Positions 43,958 to 52,917 of a stretch of 64,000 nucleotides of DNA are shown piece by piece; the first letter of the stretch is position 1; the number at the start of each line of letters is the position of its first letter. The stretch spans positions 930,001 to 994,000 of the forward strand of contig NZ_VKKY01000002.1 of assembly GCF_008271695.1 (NCBI RefSeq), written 5' to 3'. Under the pieces are notes generated by a model that was given only the letters and a program-made list of their open reading frames with translations, was not told the origin of the DNA and did no database searches. The translations under genes were made by a program, and so were the position numbers. Origin of the DNA: Rufibacter hautae (GTDB lineage: Bacteria; Bacteroidota; Bacteroidia; Cytophagales; Hymenobacteraceae).

Positions 43958-44516
43958 TAAAAAATACTTCCTGGCCTCTAACTCGCCGCGGCGGAAAGAA
44001 CTGCTCACCAACCTGAAACTTCCCTTTGAGTCACGCGTGAAGGAGATAGACGAGACCTACCCACCCGAGCTGGCCCGCGCTGAGGTGGCAGAATACCTGG
44101 CGGCCCACAAAGCCAGCGCCTACCGCGAGGAACTGCAACCCGAGGAGGTTATCATCACCGCCGATACCATCGTGTGCCTGGACGAGACCATCCTGAACAA
44201 ACCGTATGACCACGCCCAGGCTACCCGCATGCTCACCATGCTCTCCGGCCGCAGCCATGAAGTCTACACCGGGGTTTGCCTTCTCAGCTTGGAGAAAAGC
44301 GTGGTCTTCCATGATGTGACCACCGTCCACTTCAGAGAACTCACCCGCGACGAGATCGACTTCTACATCAATAACTACAAACCCTTTGACAAAGCGGGAA
44401 GCTACGGTGCCCAGGACTGGTTGGGCCTCGTCGGCATAGAACGCATTGAAGGTTCCTATTTCAACGTGATGGGTTTGCCGGTGCACCGGTTGTACGAGGA
44501 ACTGCTGGTGTTCTAG
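43947..44516 (+). CDS. Maf-family nucleotide pyrophosphatase
   Basis: 189 residues. Maf/Ham1-like fold: LASNSPRRKELLTNL (8-22) is the conserved SxxPRR loop, ADTIVCLDETIL holds the catalytic acidic residues, and FDKAGSYGAQDWLG near 151 is the family's C-terminal motif. Maf proteins hydrolyse non-canonical NTPs to NMP and pyrophosphate, reducing misincorporation, and some affect septum formation. It is the last gene of the pdxH-DUF1015-maf unit and ends at a very long terminator hairpin. Confidence 0.9.
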   Translation: MNFNKKYFLASNSPRRKELLTNLKLPFESRVKEIDETYPPELARAEVAEYLAAHKASAYREELQPEEVIITADTIVCLDETILNKPYDHAQATRMLTMLSGRSHEVYTGVCLLSLEKSVVFHDVTTVHFRELTRDEIDFYINNYKPFDKAGSYGAQDWLGLVGIERIEGSYFNVMGLPVHRLYEELLVF

Positions 44517-44529
44517 GGCTCTTTTACTT

Positions 44530-44596
44530 AAAACACCTCCTAAACAGAAAACCCGCTCCATTTGGTAGAGCGGGTTTTCTGTTTAGGAGGTGTTTT
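44530..44596. terminator. Long bidirectional terminator, related to the repeat family
   Basis: A perfect 29-bp stem (44530-44558 with 44568-44596), 9-base loop. It lies between convergent maf and gpsA. Its outer arms (CCTCCTAAACAGAAAAC and inverse) resemble the dispersed palindrome arms, and the next repeat copy begins inside the right arm. Confidence 0.85.
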
Positions 44597-44618
44597 CCCA
44601 AAATCCGGCCGAAAACGG
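44580..44618. repeat. Dispersed palindromic repeat overlapping the terminator
   Basis: Left arm TGTTTAGGAGGTGTTTTCC is shared with the terminator stem; right arm AAAATCCGGCCGAAAACGG (44600-44618) matches the family consensus. Confidence 0.6.
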
Positions 44619-44625
44619 ATATGAC

Positions 44626-45624
44626 TTACTTAAACTTATCCTTTAAGATCTCAATCTCAACACCTGGAGAAATACGCTCATACAGGATGTTGTAAACGGC
44701 CGTTGTAATAGGCATATCTACTTTTAGGCGCTTGTTCAACTCATGAATGCTTTGGACTGCGTAGTACCCCTCGGCCACCATGTTCATCTCAAACTGAGCT
44801 GATTTCACGGTATAGCCGCGGCCAATCATATTCCCGAAGGTACGGTTACGGCTGAACTGCGAGTAGGCGGTCACCAGTAAATCACCTAGATAGGCGCTGC
44901 CTTTCAGGTCGCGGTGCAAGGGCATAAGGGCGTCCAGAAAACGCTCAATCTCTTCCATGGAGTTAGAGACCATTACCGCCTGAAAATTATCGCCATAGTT
45001 CAGGCCGTGGGCAATGCCGCAGGCCAGGGCAATGATGTTCTTCATGACCGCGCAGTACTCCACCCCGTCTATGTCGTCCAGCGGATTGGCCTTGACGTAA
45101 CGGTTCCGAAGCAAAGCGCAGAACTGCTCGGCGCGGGCCAGGTCCACAGACCCAATGGTCAGGTAAGACTGCTTTTCCAAAGCAACTTCCTCGGCGTGGC
45201 AAGGCCCGGCAATGACGCATTGGCGCTCGGCTGGTACGCCGTAATGTTGCTCCAGGAAATCGGTGATCAGCAGGTTTTCCTTCGGAATCATCCCCTTCAC
45301 CGCCGATACTACCGTTTTGTCGTGCAAAGCATCTGCCGCCAAGGGCGACAACGCTTCTTTCACAAACGCCGCAGGAACGGCCAGAATCACCCAATCTGCC
45401 TGGGCTACCGTCTCCCGGATATCACTGGAAGGATGAACGTAGGCCAGGTCAAATCTTACTCCGCTTAGGTACCGGGGATTGTGGGCATACTGTTGGAGAT
45501 GATGCACATCGTCCTGGTTCCTGAGCCACCAGCTTACATCTGTTTTGTTTTCTGATAAAATCTTCACCAGGGCGGTTGCCCAACTTCCACCGCCTAAAAC
45601 GGCAATTCTTTCTCTATCCTGCAA
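44626..45624 (-). CDS. gpsA: Glycerol-3-phosphate dehydrogenase [NAD(P)+]
   Basis: 332 residues, usual length. It reduces dihydroxyacetone phosphate to sn-glycerol 3-phosphate for phospholipid synthesis, in the cytosol. NAD(P)-binding motif IAVLGGGSWATALVKIL (7-23), then VSAVKGMIPKE, IAGPCHAEEVAL and the substrate/catalytic stretch YCAVMKNIIALACGIAHG near 188-205. It is the last gene of the sdaAB-tolC-adaptor-gpsA run, 3 bases after the adaptor gene. Confidence 0.94.
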   Translation of the reverse strand: MQDRERIAVLGGGSWATALVKILSENKTDVSWWLRNQDDVHHLQQYAHNPRYLSGVRFDLAYVHPSSDIRETVAQADWVILAVPAAFVKEALSPLAADALHDKTVVSAVKGMIPKENLLITDFLEQHYGVPAERQCVIAGPCHAEEVALEKQSYLTIGSVDLARAEQFCALLRNRYVKANPLDDIDGVEYCAVMKNIIALACGIAHGLNYGDNFQAVMVSNSMEEIERFLDALMPLHRDLKGSAYLGDLLVTAYSQFSRNRTFGNMIGRGYTVKSAQFEMNMVAEGYYAVQSIHELNKRLKVDMPITTAVYNILYERISPGVEIEILKDKFK

Positions 45625-45627
45625 AGC

Positions 45628-47016
45628 TTAGTTATCTTCTTCTTCTGATTGATCTTCTTTCAATTCTTTGCTCAGTGACTTTTCATCCTTCACAGTTACC
45701 AGGTCACCTTCTTTGAGTTGCTTGGAAACCGCTCTGAAAGGACCTGACACCACCTCCTGCCCGGTCTTTAAACCAGAAAGAATCTCTATGTTATCAAAGT
45801 CGCTGATGCCGGTGGTCACCTTTACCATCTTCACTTTTCCGCCCTCGTGTACAAACACCACTTCATCCGGACGCTCCTCAGCCCGCACGGGTTTGTCATC
45901 GTTTTGCGCAAAATTGTTCTCCATGCCTTCCGATTTACCTTTGGGTTTGTCTTTGGCACGGGTGGTCACGGAAGCTAACGGAACAGAAAGAACATTGTTT
46001 TTACGGTCGGTGATGATGTCTACCGAAGCGGTCATACCCGGTCTGAAAGGGGTACGCCCATTCTTCTGGATCAGGTCTTGGTACGATTCGTTCAACAACC
46101 TGATTCTCACCTCAAACTCTGTCACGGCCTCCAGGGAAGCTGCGTCTTTGGCGGTGTTGGCGATGGAGGTCACCACGCCTCTGAACTTGCGGTTGGTATT
46201 GGTATAGGAATCCACCTCCACAATGACCGAGTCCTTCAGGCGCACGCGCACAATATCGTTTTCGTTCACATTCACCCTAATCTCCATGTTGTTGAGGTTA
46301 GCGATGCGCATGATCTCGGTACCAGCCATCTGGGAAGTACCCACCACGCGTTCGCCCCGTTCCACATTCAGCTTGGAAACGGTGCCGCTCACGGGCGCAT
46401 AAATGGTGGTTTTGTCCAGGTTCCGGCGAGACTCGTCCAAAGAGGCGCTGGCGCTGCGTACCGTGGATTCAGCGGCCCGCACGCTTTGCCGAGCAGCATC
46501 CACTTCGGCGCGGTTGGCTTCAAACTGGGCACGCGAAGCGTCAATATCAGACTGGGAGATGACCTTCTGCTCAAACAGCTTCTGGTTACGCTCAAACGTC
46601 TGCCGGATGTTCTTGCTGTTGGCTACCGCCTGGTTTAAGCGGGCCCTAGCTTGGGCCAGGTTGGCGCGTTGCGTGTTCACAGAGGCAGACTGCATCTCTA
46701 CCATGGCCTGGTAGTTGTCTGGGCGGATGCGGAGCAGCAGTTGGCCTGCTACCACAGAATCGCCTTCTTTCACGTACAATTCGGTAATCTCCCCGGAAAC
46801 GTCTGGGCTGATCTTTACCTCAATTTCGGGCTGCACCTTACCTGAGGCGCTTACCTTCTCAATAATACTGGCGGCTTTGGCTTTGGCCACCGCAACTTCT
46901 ATTCCTTCTTGCTTTCCTATCCACCCCTGCTTTTTGGCTACCAGCAACCCTGCCAGAAGTAAAACCAGTAAGCCACCCAGAATGTAAATCAGTTTGTTCG
47001 ATTTGCGTTTTGCCAT
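45628..47016 (-). CDS. Periplasmic adaptor (HlyD/MFP) subunit of an efflux system
   Basis: 462 residues. One N-terminal hydrophobic anchor (about 8-25) is followed by a biotinyl-lipoyl half-motif (SASGKVQPEIEVKISPDVSG), a long coiled-coil hairpin (about 105-200, Q/N/A-rich), the second lipoyl half (APVSGTVSKLNVERGERV) and beta-barrel and membrane-proximal domains. The C-terminus is highly charged (about 430-462). It bridges an inner-membrane pump and TolC. It lies directly after tolC (7-base gap). No RND or ABC pump gene follows; gpsA does. The pump must be encoded elsewhere. Confidence 0.88.
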   Translation of the reverse strand: MAKRKSNKLIYILGGLLVLLLAGLLVAKKQGWIGKQEGIEVAVAKAKAASIIEKVSASGKVQPEIEVKISPDVSGEITELYVKEGDSVVAGQLLLRIRPDNYQAMVEMQSASVNTQRANLAQARARLNQAVANSKNIRQTFERNQKLFEQKVISQSDIDASRAQFEANRAEVDAARQSVRAAESTVRSASASLDESRRNLDKTTIYAPVSGTVSKLNVERGERVVGTSQMAGTEIMRIANLNNMEIRVNVNENDIVRVRLKDSVIVEVDSYTNTNRKFRGVVTSIANTAKDAASLEAVTEFEVRIRLLNESYQDLIQKNGRTPFRPGMTASVDIITDRKNNVLSVPLASVTTRAKDKPKGKSEGMENNFAQNDDKPVRAEERPDEVVFVHEGGKVKMVKVTTGISDFDNIEILSGLKTGQEVVSGPFRAVSKQLKEGDLVTVKDEKSLSKELKEDQSEEEDN

Positions 47017-47023
47017 GAGTTAA

Positions 47024-48490
47024 TTAGAGAGTGATCGTTTTTCCCTGGTAGAATTCAAGGAACTTGAGTCTGAAGATGTAATCGTATTTCGCCTGGATAA
47101 TGTCTGATTGGGCTTTAACTAAGTTGTTGCGGGCCACATTGAAATCCACGTTGTTGATGAGGCCGTTGTTAAGGCGAATCTCTGAATTTTTATAAGCTTG
47201 CTCAAAGGCTTCCAGCTGCTTTTTTGCAGCCACAAATCTTTTTTGGGCGTTTACTGCATCTGTATAGGATTGGGCAATGGTTTGCCGCAATTCATTTCTT
47301 GCTATATCAGAATTGATCTGGGCATTTCTCAGGCCTAACCTGGACAATTGCACATTATTTCGTACTCTAAAGCCGTTGAAGATGGGAATATTCAAATTAA
47401 CACCTATGTATTGGCCAATGTTATCCTGTAGTTGGTTGAAGTAAGGATAGTCTCTCGGGGTTTGTTCAACAGATGGGGTATAGATATAAATAGGTTGGTT
47501 CATCCCCTCATCTTGGTACCCCACTAAAGTTCTCTGACTAATTACATTCCCGAAATTGAACAAAGAAGAACCGCTAGAGTAACGGGTACTAACACTACCT
47601 ACTAAGCTTATGGAAGGGTGATATCCTCCTCTGGCAATGGCAATGTTTTTTTCAGCACTCCTAATCCTTAGCCCTGCCCTTACTATCTCAGGCATTCTAC
47701 TACTAGCCGAAGCAAATACTTCCTCTGCGTTGAAACCAATAATGGTTTGGTCTGGATCTGGAATCTGCGGAACCTCAATGGAGAAATTGGCCGGATTTGC
47801 ATCCGGGAGGTTCAACATCTGGATCATCTGTAATTCAAACAGCTCAATATTATTTTGTGCCGTGATGATATTAAGCTCATCACTTGCTATTTGAGCATTG
47901 AGTTCTAAAACATTGCTTTCAGGAATACTTCCCGCCTTGAATAACTTTTGGGTCCGTTCTAACTGGCTTTTGGTAAGATTTAAGCGCTCTTGGTTGGTTT
48001 TGAGAATCTCTTGGTTGAGCAGCACATTCATGTAGACCGTTACCACATTGAGGGTGACATCATTCTGGACTTTCTGCTGGTCTAATTGAATGGCCTCGTA
48101 CTCCAGTTTATTCCGTTTAACAGTATTCTGTGCCTGCAAACCGCTGTAGAGGTTAACCGAGCCATTAATGCCTACGTTACCGGCCCACACCTGCTGGTTT
48201 TGGATCTGGTTTCTTACAGGGTCCAGAAAGAAACCATTGTTAAAACTATGAGAACCACTTCCGTTCACCGAAGGCAGCTGATCAGCTCTTGATTGTTTTA
48301 AATCAATGGCTGCCTGTTCTACTGAAAGGCCAGCTTGCCTTAACTGTAGATTGTTTTTAACGGCATGATCAACGCATTGCTGCAGTGACCACACGGTTTC
48401 TGTTGCTGTGGTGGTCTGGGCCACGGAGAAGGTATGGCAGCCCATGACCAAGCCCAGCGAAGCGAGAAATTTGGAAGAAAAACGTCGCAT
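47024..48490 (-). CDS. TolC-family outer membrane channel protein
   Basis: 488 residues with a signal peptide (about 1-24). Two repeated OEP domains of long helices and short strands are visible (AVKNNLQLRQAGLSVEQAAI near 39-58, SAEKNIAIARGGYHPSISLV near 280), as in TolC. It forms the outer-membrane exit tunnel of the efflux complex with the adaptor encoded next. It starts within the stop codon of sdaAB (1-base overlap), so these genes are co-transcribed although functionally unrelated. Confidence 0.88.
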   Translation of the reverse strand: MRRFSSKFLASLGLVMGCHTFSVAQTTTATETVWSLQQCVDHAVKNNLQLRQAGLSVEQAAIDLKQSRADQLPSVNGSGSHSFNNGFFLDPVRNQIQNQQVWAGNVGINGSVNLYSGLQAQNTVKRNKLEYEAIQLDQQKVQNDVTLNVVTVYMNVLLNQEILKTNQERLNLTKSQLERTQKLFKAGSIPESNVLELNAQIASDELNIITAQNNIELFELQMIQMLNLPDANPANFSIEVPQIPDPDQTIIGFNAEEVFASASSRMPEIVRAGLRIRSAEKNIAIARGGYHPSISLVGSVSTRYSSGSSLFNFGNVISQRTLVGYQDEGMNQPIYIYTPSVEQTPRDYPYFNQLQDNIGQYIGVNLNIPIFNGFRVRNNVQLSRLGLRNAQINSDIARNELRQTIAQSYTDAVNAQKRFVAAKKQLEAFEQAYKNSEIRLNNGLINNVDFNVARNNLVKAQSDIIQAKYDYIFRLKFLEFYQGKTITL

Positions 48491-49170
48491 TATAAGTCAA
48501 TGTTAGGGATATAGATCACGTTCTTGACCCAACTTAATTGCCGGAGGTACTCCAGCGAGATGGGGCGCAGCCCCGAGTCCATTTCAATGAACTGGCGGGC
48601 GACATCATTGCGGCCTTTGCGGGACACGTTCATGGTGGCAATGTTACAGTCATCATGGGCAATAATGCTGCTGATGAAAGCGATGCTGCCGGTCACGTCA
48701 TCGGCGTCAATGATCAGCGTATGCAGATTCGCCGAGAAGTTGGAGGGGAAGCCGTCTACTTCCACAATACTGATCACGCCGCCGCCCCTGCTCTGCCCTA
48801 CCACTTCGCAGGTTCTGCCATCAGCAGCCGTTAGGTTAAGCTTGATGGTGTTGGGGTGCATGGTAGAGGCATTGCCAACTGATTTAAAAGTGTACTTCAG
48901 GCCGTTAGCTTCTGCGTGGGTAAAAGACTCCTTGATGCGGGTATCATCGGTTCTATAATCCAGGAGGCCGGCCAGAATGGCGCGGTCGCTGCCGTGCCCC
49001 TCATAGGTGCGGGCAAAGGAATTATAAAAGGTGATGGTAGCCTCTGTGGGTGCAGCCCCCAGAATCCTTATGGCGGCCCGCGCAATGCGTACTACACCAG
49101 CGGTGTGGGAACTGGAGGGTCCTATCATTACCGGCCCAATCATATCAAAAATGCTGCTTTTCTCTGCCAT
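48490..49170 (-). CDS. sdaAB: L-serine ammonia-lyase, iron-sulfur dependent, beta subunit
   Basis: 226 residues from ATG 49170 (MAEKSSIFDMIGP). In-frame ATG 49194 and TTG 49197 would add 8-9 residues. The beta domain has SIFDMIGPVMIGPSSSHTAG and the C-terminal ACT domain GVISIVEVDGFPSNFS. With the alpha subunit it deaminates L-serine to pyruvate and ammonia, using a [4Fe-4S] cluster held by the alpha subunit. The alpha gene (sdaAA) is not adjacent and does not appear in the window. It heads the tolC-adaptor-gpsA unit. Confidence 0.9.
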   Translation of the reverse strand: MAEKSSIFDMIGPVMIGPSSSHTAGVVRIARAAIRILGAAPTEATITFYNSFARTYEGHGSDRAILAGLLDYRTDDTRIKESFTHAEANGLKYTFKSVGNASTMHPNTIKLNLTAADGRTCEVVGQSRGGGVISIVEVDGFPSNFSANLHTLIIDADDVTGSIAFISSIIAHDDCNIATMNVSRKGRNDVARQFIEMDSGLRPISLEYLRQLSWVKNVIYIPNIDL

Positions 49171-49396
49171 TGTCTTTGTGCTTTCTTCCGGCATCAAAGG
49201 TAAAGATATTGTTCACCCTTAGGCAGCCGCTGCCAAAAAAACAGGAAGGGTACCCTTCTCCTGGGAAGATGCATGAATTGGTTTGACGGTCGTCCCGGCA
49301 TCCAGGATAATCCGTATAGAAAAGGTTCAAACCAATTTCTTTTACTTTCTTTGTCGCAAGTAAAGAAAGATAATTACAACATTCAGAAAATAATAT

Positions 49397-50365
49397 ATGC
49401 CAGACCGCACCTTCTCCCCCCAGGTACTGGAACTGCTGGAACGCCTCCAACAGAAATATAGCCCCATGGGCCAGGATCTGGCTTCTTACCTGGAAGGTCT
49501 CCTGTACTCTGATTTCCTAAACTACTGGGACTACATTCACCTGGACACCCTTTTAAGCCTGCAGACGCCCCGCACCAAGATCCCAGACGAGGAGATTTTC
49601 ATCATGTACCACCAGGTGACGGAGCTTTACTTTAAGCTTTGCCTGCATGAGTACCGGCAGATTGGCGAAGACCCTGCCCCCTCGGCCCAGATGCTCATCA
49701 AACGCGTAGGTCGCATTAACCGCTACTTTGAGAACCTCATTGACTCCTTTGATGTGATGGTGGACGGCATGGACCCCAAACAATTCCTGAAGTTCCGGAT
49801 GGCCTTGATGCCGGCCAGCGGGTTCCAAAGCGTGCAGTACCGTAAAATAGAAATTTGTTCCACCGACCTACGCAACCTGACTGACAAAGCCAAGCGAGAA
49901 GCTTTAGGCCAGCAGAGCACCCACGAGGAAATGTTCGGTTGCATTTACTGGAAGGAAGGCGCCACCGAGGCCGCCACGGGTGCCAAGACTTTGACCCTTC
50001 TGCAGTTTGAGGAGAAATACTCCACCGAACTCATGCAGCATGCCAAGGAATACCGGCACAAGAACATCTGGTCTGTTTTCAAGCTACTTTCCGAAGAAGA
50101 GCAGCAAAACCAAAAACTCCTCAATCACCTCAAAGAACTGGACAGCAACGTCAATGTGAACTGGCCTCTCATGCACTACAAATCGGCGGTGCGGTACCTG
50201 CAGCGCGACCCCGACGTGATTGCCGCTACCGGGGGCACCAACTGGCAAAAGTACCTGCCGCCCAAATTCCAGAAACGCATCTTCTACCCCGAGATCTGGA
50301 CCCAGGAAGAGAAAGACAACTGGGGCAAAGGCTGGGTAAACGACATCATCGGCGAAGTGAACTAA
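49397..50365 (+). CDS. Tryptophan 2,3-dioxygenase family protein
   Basis: 322 residues, close to the family size. Heme-dependent dioxygenase converting L-tryptophan to N-formylkynurenine, the first step of tryptophan degradation. Family stretches: IFIMYHQVTELYFKL near 67-81 (holding the substrate-site His), GFQSVQYRKIE near 145 and MHYKSAVRYLQRDP near 259. The kynurenine formamidase and kynureninase genes are not in the window, so the enzyme is isolated here. Monocistronic, followed by a compact UUCG-loop terminator. Confidence 0.9.
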   Translation: MPDRTFSPQVLELLERLQQKYSPMGQDLASYLEGLLYSDFLNYWDYIHLDTLLSLQTPRTKIPDEEIFIMYHQVTELYFKLCLHEYRQIGEDPAPSAQMLIKRVGRINRYFENLIDSFDVMVDGMDPKQFLKFRMALMPASGFQSVQYRKIEICSTDLRNLTDKAKREALGQQSTHEEMFGCIYWKEGATEAATGAKTLTLLQFEEKYSTELMQHAKEYRHKNIWSVFKLLSEEEQQNQKLLNHLKELDSNVNVNWPLMHYKSAVRYLQRDPDVIAATGGTNWQKYLPPKFQKRIFYPEIWTQEEKDNWGKGWVNDIIGEVN

Positions 50366-50384
50366 CTACTTGTCCATACATAAT

Positions 50385-50410
50385 GGGAGCTTCGGCTCCC
50401 TTTTCTTTTG
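50385..50410 (+). terminator. UUCG-tetraloop terminator
   Basis: Stem GGGAGC with GCTCCC (50385-50400) closed by TTCG, followed by TTTTCTTTTG. It terminates the dioxygenase gene 19 bases after its stop. Confidence 0.8.
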
Positions 50411-50434
50411 CCTTATAAACACCCGCTGCTCACT

Positions 50435-50474
50435 CTGGTTTTGATCGTGATTTTTGAAAAACAGGTCCTAAATG
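50435..50474. repeat. Dispersed palindromic repeat
   Basis: Left arm CTGGTTTTGATCGTGATTTTT, right arm GAAAAACAGGTCCTAAATG. It lies in the convergent gap after the dioxygenase gene. Confidence 0.55.
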
Positions 50475-50589
50475 CAAGTGCTAATGATACACCTTTGGCA
50501 CCTATGAATAGTATCAATGAAGCTTTAGGCTAAGGCTAATATCTGCCTATGCTTAAATAATTTATAAAAACCATTTTATGGATTGGTTT

Positions 50590-51006
50590 TTAGATTTTAA
50601 TTAATTTCTTTATGACCTGAGCCTTGTCTATTTTGATGCTGATATAGTAATGTCCCTGCTGAAGGGAATGAATTTTCAGGTTAATATCGCCCTTGTCATC
50701 AGCGGTGTAAGTTTTCTCGTCCATGACAATGTAGCCGATGGCATTTTTGATGAGGATGGTGGCGGAGGTGTTCTTGGTAAAGCCTTTGATGTTTACCTCA
50801 TCCGTAGAATTTGGATTGGGATACAGCTTCAACAACCTGCTCACCACTAGCTCCGGAGTTCCGGCAGCACCTTGATACTGCAAAGGTTCTTCAACTGCCC
50901 TCCGTGTATAGCTATTCTTTGCCACAAGGCTCTGGGTAAACAGCAACATAATTGCTATCATGATAAAAGTAGCCGCCATTCCGTTTTTGATAGAGGTCAA
51001 TTTCAT
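50590..51006 (-). CDS. Tiny secreted protein with T9SS type A sorting domain
   Basis: 138 residues. A signal peptide (about 1-29, ending SLVAK) is followed by only about 30 residues before a complete type A sorting domain: KLYPNPN (59-65), then VNIKGF, ILIKNAIGYIVMDEK, LKIHSLQQGHYYISI and the basic KKLIKI end. Sorting domains normally sit at the end of large secreted proteins and are cleaved when the cargo is attached to the surface by the type IX system. Here almost nothing remains as cargo. It may be a remnant, or a small surface protein with an expressed role of its own. The system genes are not in the window. Confidence 0.8.
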   Translation of the reverse strand: MKLTSIKNGMAATFIMIAIMLLFTQSLVAKNSYTRRAVEEPLQYQGAAGTPELVVSRLLKLYPNPNSTDEVNIKGFTKNTSATILIKNAIGYIVMDEKTYTADDKGDINLKIHSLQQGHYYISIKIDKAQVIKKLIKI

Positions 51007-51333
51007 AGTTCGATTTCTTAAATTGTTATAGGGGAATTCTGGATTAGTTTATCTCTAACAAGCTCTTGTAATAGGTTCTAATCTCTTTATAGGGCTCCTT
51101 GATTTCACATATCTTCTTGTTCCTTAATTAAATGTACTTAGTATATATAGTAACCGGAACCAATATGTGACCAGGCCTATGATAATGTGTATGAACCTGG
51201 ATATTCCCGTACTGAGACTATTAAAATTGATTGGTCCTTCCGCCTTATATAGAAGATGCCCCTTGCCTAAGCACCCCAAATCTGGCGAAAGTAATCTTGT
51301 GAATGGATAGAAAAATTTATTTGACATGCACTC

Positions 51334-51369
51334 TTTTTACAGCCAGTTTTGGCAAAACAGACCTAAAAC
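51334..51369. repeat. Dispersed palindromic repeat
   Basis: Left arm TTTTTACAGCCAGTTTT, right arm AAAACAGACCTAAAAC around a 3-base gap. It abuts the susD terminator. Confidence 0.6.
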
Positions 51370-51370
51370 A

Positions 51371-51401
51371 AAAAAGGCTGCCCTTTGCAGAGCAGCCTTT
51401 T
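51371..51401 (-). terminator. Terminator after susD
   Basis: Stem AAAAAGGCTGC with GCAGCCTTTT; the minus-strand tail is T-rich. It lies 19 bases after the susD stop. Confidence 0.75.
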
Positions 51402-51419
51402 CATGATTAAACCAAATCC

Positions 51420-52895
51420 TTATGGGTTTTGAGGCCCGAAGTTAGGGTTGTTGATGATTTCCAGTTGCGGGAACATGTAGATGAACAAGTCGCTGTTGGC
51501 TGGGGTAGTGCCCAACACCGCAGTGTGGTTACCTTCCCGTACCAAAGGCTTCTGCAGACGTTTGATGTCCATTAGTCCGAAACCTTCACCGTACAGCTCT
51601 TTTCTTCTTTCTACCCAGATTTCATCCACCAGTTCAGCGCCGGTAGTGGTAGGCTTTACAACAGCGGCAGGGTTAGTGAAACGCTGCTGACGTAATTGAA
51701 AAACTAATTGCTGCGCATCGACGTCTTGGCCCAAATGGGCTTTCGCTTCCGCTTCAATCAGGTACATCTCAGCGGAACGCATCAGTACGAAGTCACCACT
51801 CAGGTCGGGTAGGTCCTTAAACTTGGTTACTGTGTAACGGTTAGAGTTGGTCACACCAGCTGCTTCCTGGAACTCTCTCCGGACATCGGCTGGGTCAAAC
51901 AACGCCACAAACAAGTCGTTAGCCCGAATGTTGTTGTAGCCTCTGCGCACGTAGGTTCTGTTCCCCTTTTCATCTAAGGTGTAACGACCGTCCATGGTAG
52001 AGAAGAAGGAAGCAAACGCTACCTGCTGATCGGCAGATTGGGCTAAGCCCCAGATCCATTCGCCATTGGCATAGTTGTTAAATCCTTCTTTCCATTGATT
52101 CGCAGACATAAGTGGATACCCCTCACGAGCTTTGACTGCAAAGTCAGCGGCTTGTTGCCATTGGCCCATCTCCAGGTACACACGAGCCAACAAGCCTTGG
52201 GCTACGTTTTTGTTCACGCGGCTTTTAGCAACCCTAGAAACAGGAAGATCCCGCTCAGCAATGGAAAGGTCTTCCAGAACTTGGGTGTACACCTCTTGCA
52301 AGGTTGCTCTTGGTTTGCCTTCGGTATCAATGGTGGTTTGCTCCAACACCAAAGGAACTGCCAACGCATTTGGGTCCTTCAGGTAAGTATGCTGATACGT
52401 TCTTGCCAGGTTGAAGTACCCGAAAGCTCGCAGAGCTCTAGCCTCAGCCTCAAAGGCGATGCGCTGTTCCTCGGTGATGTTCGGAACCTTAGCCGCATTG
52501 GCAATGATGTTGTTGGCGTTGGTGATCATGTTGTAGTTAGTGGCCCACAACATATAGGTACCTCGGTATGTTGGCAATTTATTGTCCAACTCATATTGGA
52601 ACACAAACCAACTGGTGTTGGCCATCAGGTCCTGGCCCATCACATCCCAAGTTTCATTGAAGTGAGGAATGCCATAGCTGTCATGGTTGGCTGTGGAACC
52701 AGAGTTCACGGGAGCATCCCGCATTAACCGGTAGATCCCGGTCAATGCAGCCTCAACGGCAGCAGGAGAACTGAAAGCCTGCTCATAAGACGCCGCGTTT
52801 GAAGGAACCGTCTCCAGAAAGTCATCCTGGCATGCTCCCAAGCCTAAGGAAGCTCCCAGAAGGACGGTATATATTTTTACTTTATTGAGTTTCAT
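51420..52895 (-). CDS. RagB/SusD-family nutrient-binding lipoprotein
   Basis: 491 residues with a lipoprotein signal (LGASLGLGAC, Cys about 22). Helical SusD/RagB fold: AVEALTGIYRLMRDAPV near 48, ARALRAFGYFNLARTYQ near 150 (the SusD YF..AR stretch) and ADVRREFQEAA further on; C-terminal half includes VERRKELYGEGFGLMDIKRL near 435. It caps the SusC barrel and binds the glycan or peptide ligand at the cell surface. It follows susC by 22 bases, as is normal for these pairs. Confidence 0.92.
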   Translation of the reverse strand: MKLNKVKIYTVLLGASLGLGACQDDFLETVPSNAASYEQAFSSPAAVEAALTGIYRLMRDAPVNSGSTANHDSYGIPHFNETWDVMGQDLMANTSWFVFQYELDNKLPTYRGTYMLWATNYNMITNANNIIANAAKVPNITEEQRIAFEAEARALRAFGYFNLARTYQHTYLKDPNALAVPLVLEQTTIDTEGKPRATLQEVYTQVLEDLSIAERDLPVSRVAKSRVNKNVAQGLLARVYLEMGQWQQAADFAVKAREGYPLMSANQWKEGFNNYANGEWIWGLAQSADQQVAFASFFSTMDGRYTLDEKGNRTYVRRGYNNIRANDLFVALFDPADVRREFQEAAGVTNSNRYTVTKFKDLPDLSGDFVLMRSAEMYLIEAEAKAHLGQDVDAQQLVFQLRQQRFTNPAAVVKPTTTGAELVDEIWVERRKELYGEGFGLMDIKRLQKPLVREGNHTAVLGTTPANSDLFIYMFPQLEIINNPNFGPQNP

Positions 52896-52917
52896 CTAAT
52901 GATATTATGTTCAAAGA

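Larger units (their letters stand above)
51007..51419. other. 413-base intergenic region
   Basis: AT-rich gap between the sorting-domain protein gene and susD, both on the minus strand. It contains one repeat copy and the susD terminator. A 67-codon minus-strand frame at 51124-51327 has no resemblance to a family and is not called. Confidence 0.5.

Noticed and set aside
51124..51327. 67-codon minus-strand reading frame
   Set aside because: No resemblance to a protein family and it lies in an AT-rich spacer containing a repeat and a terminator.
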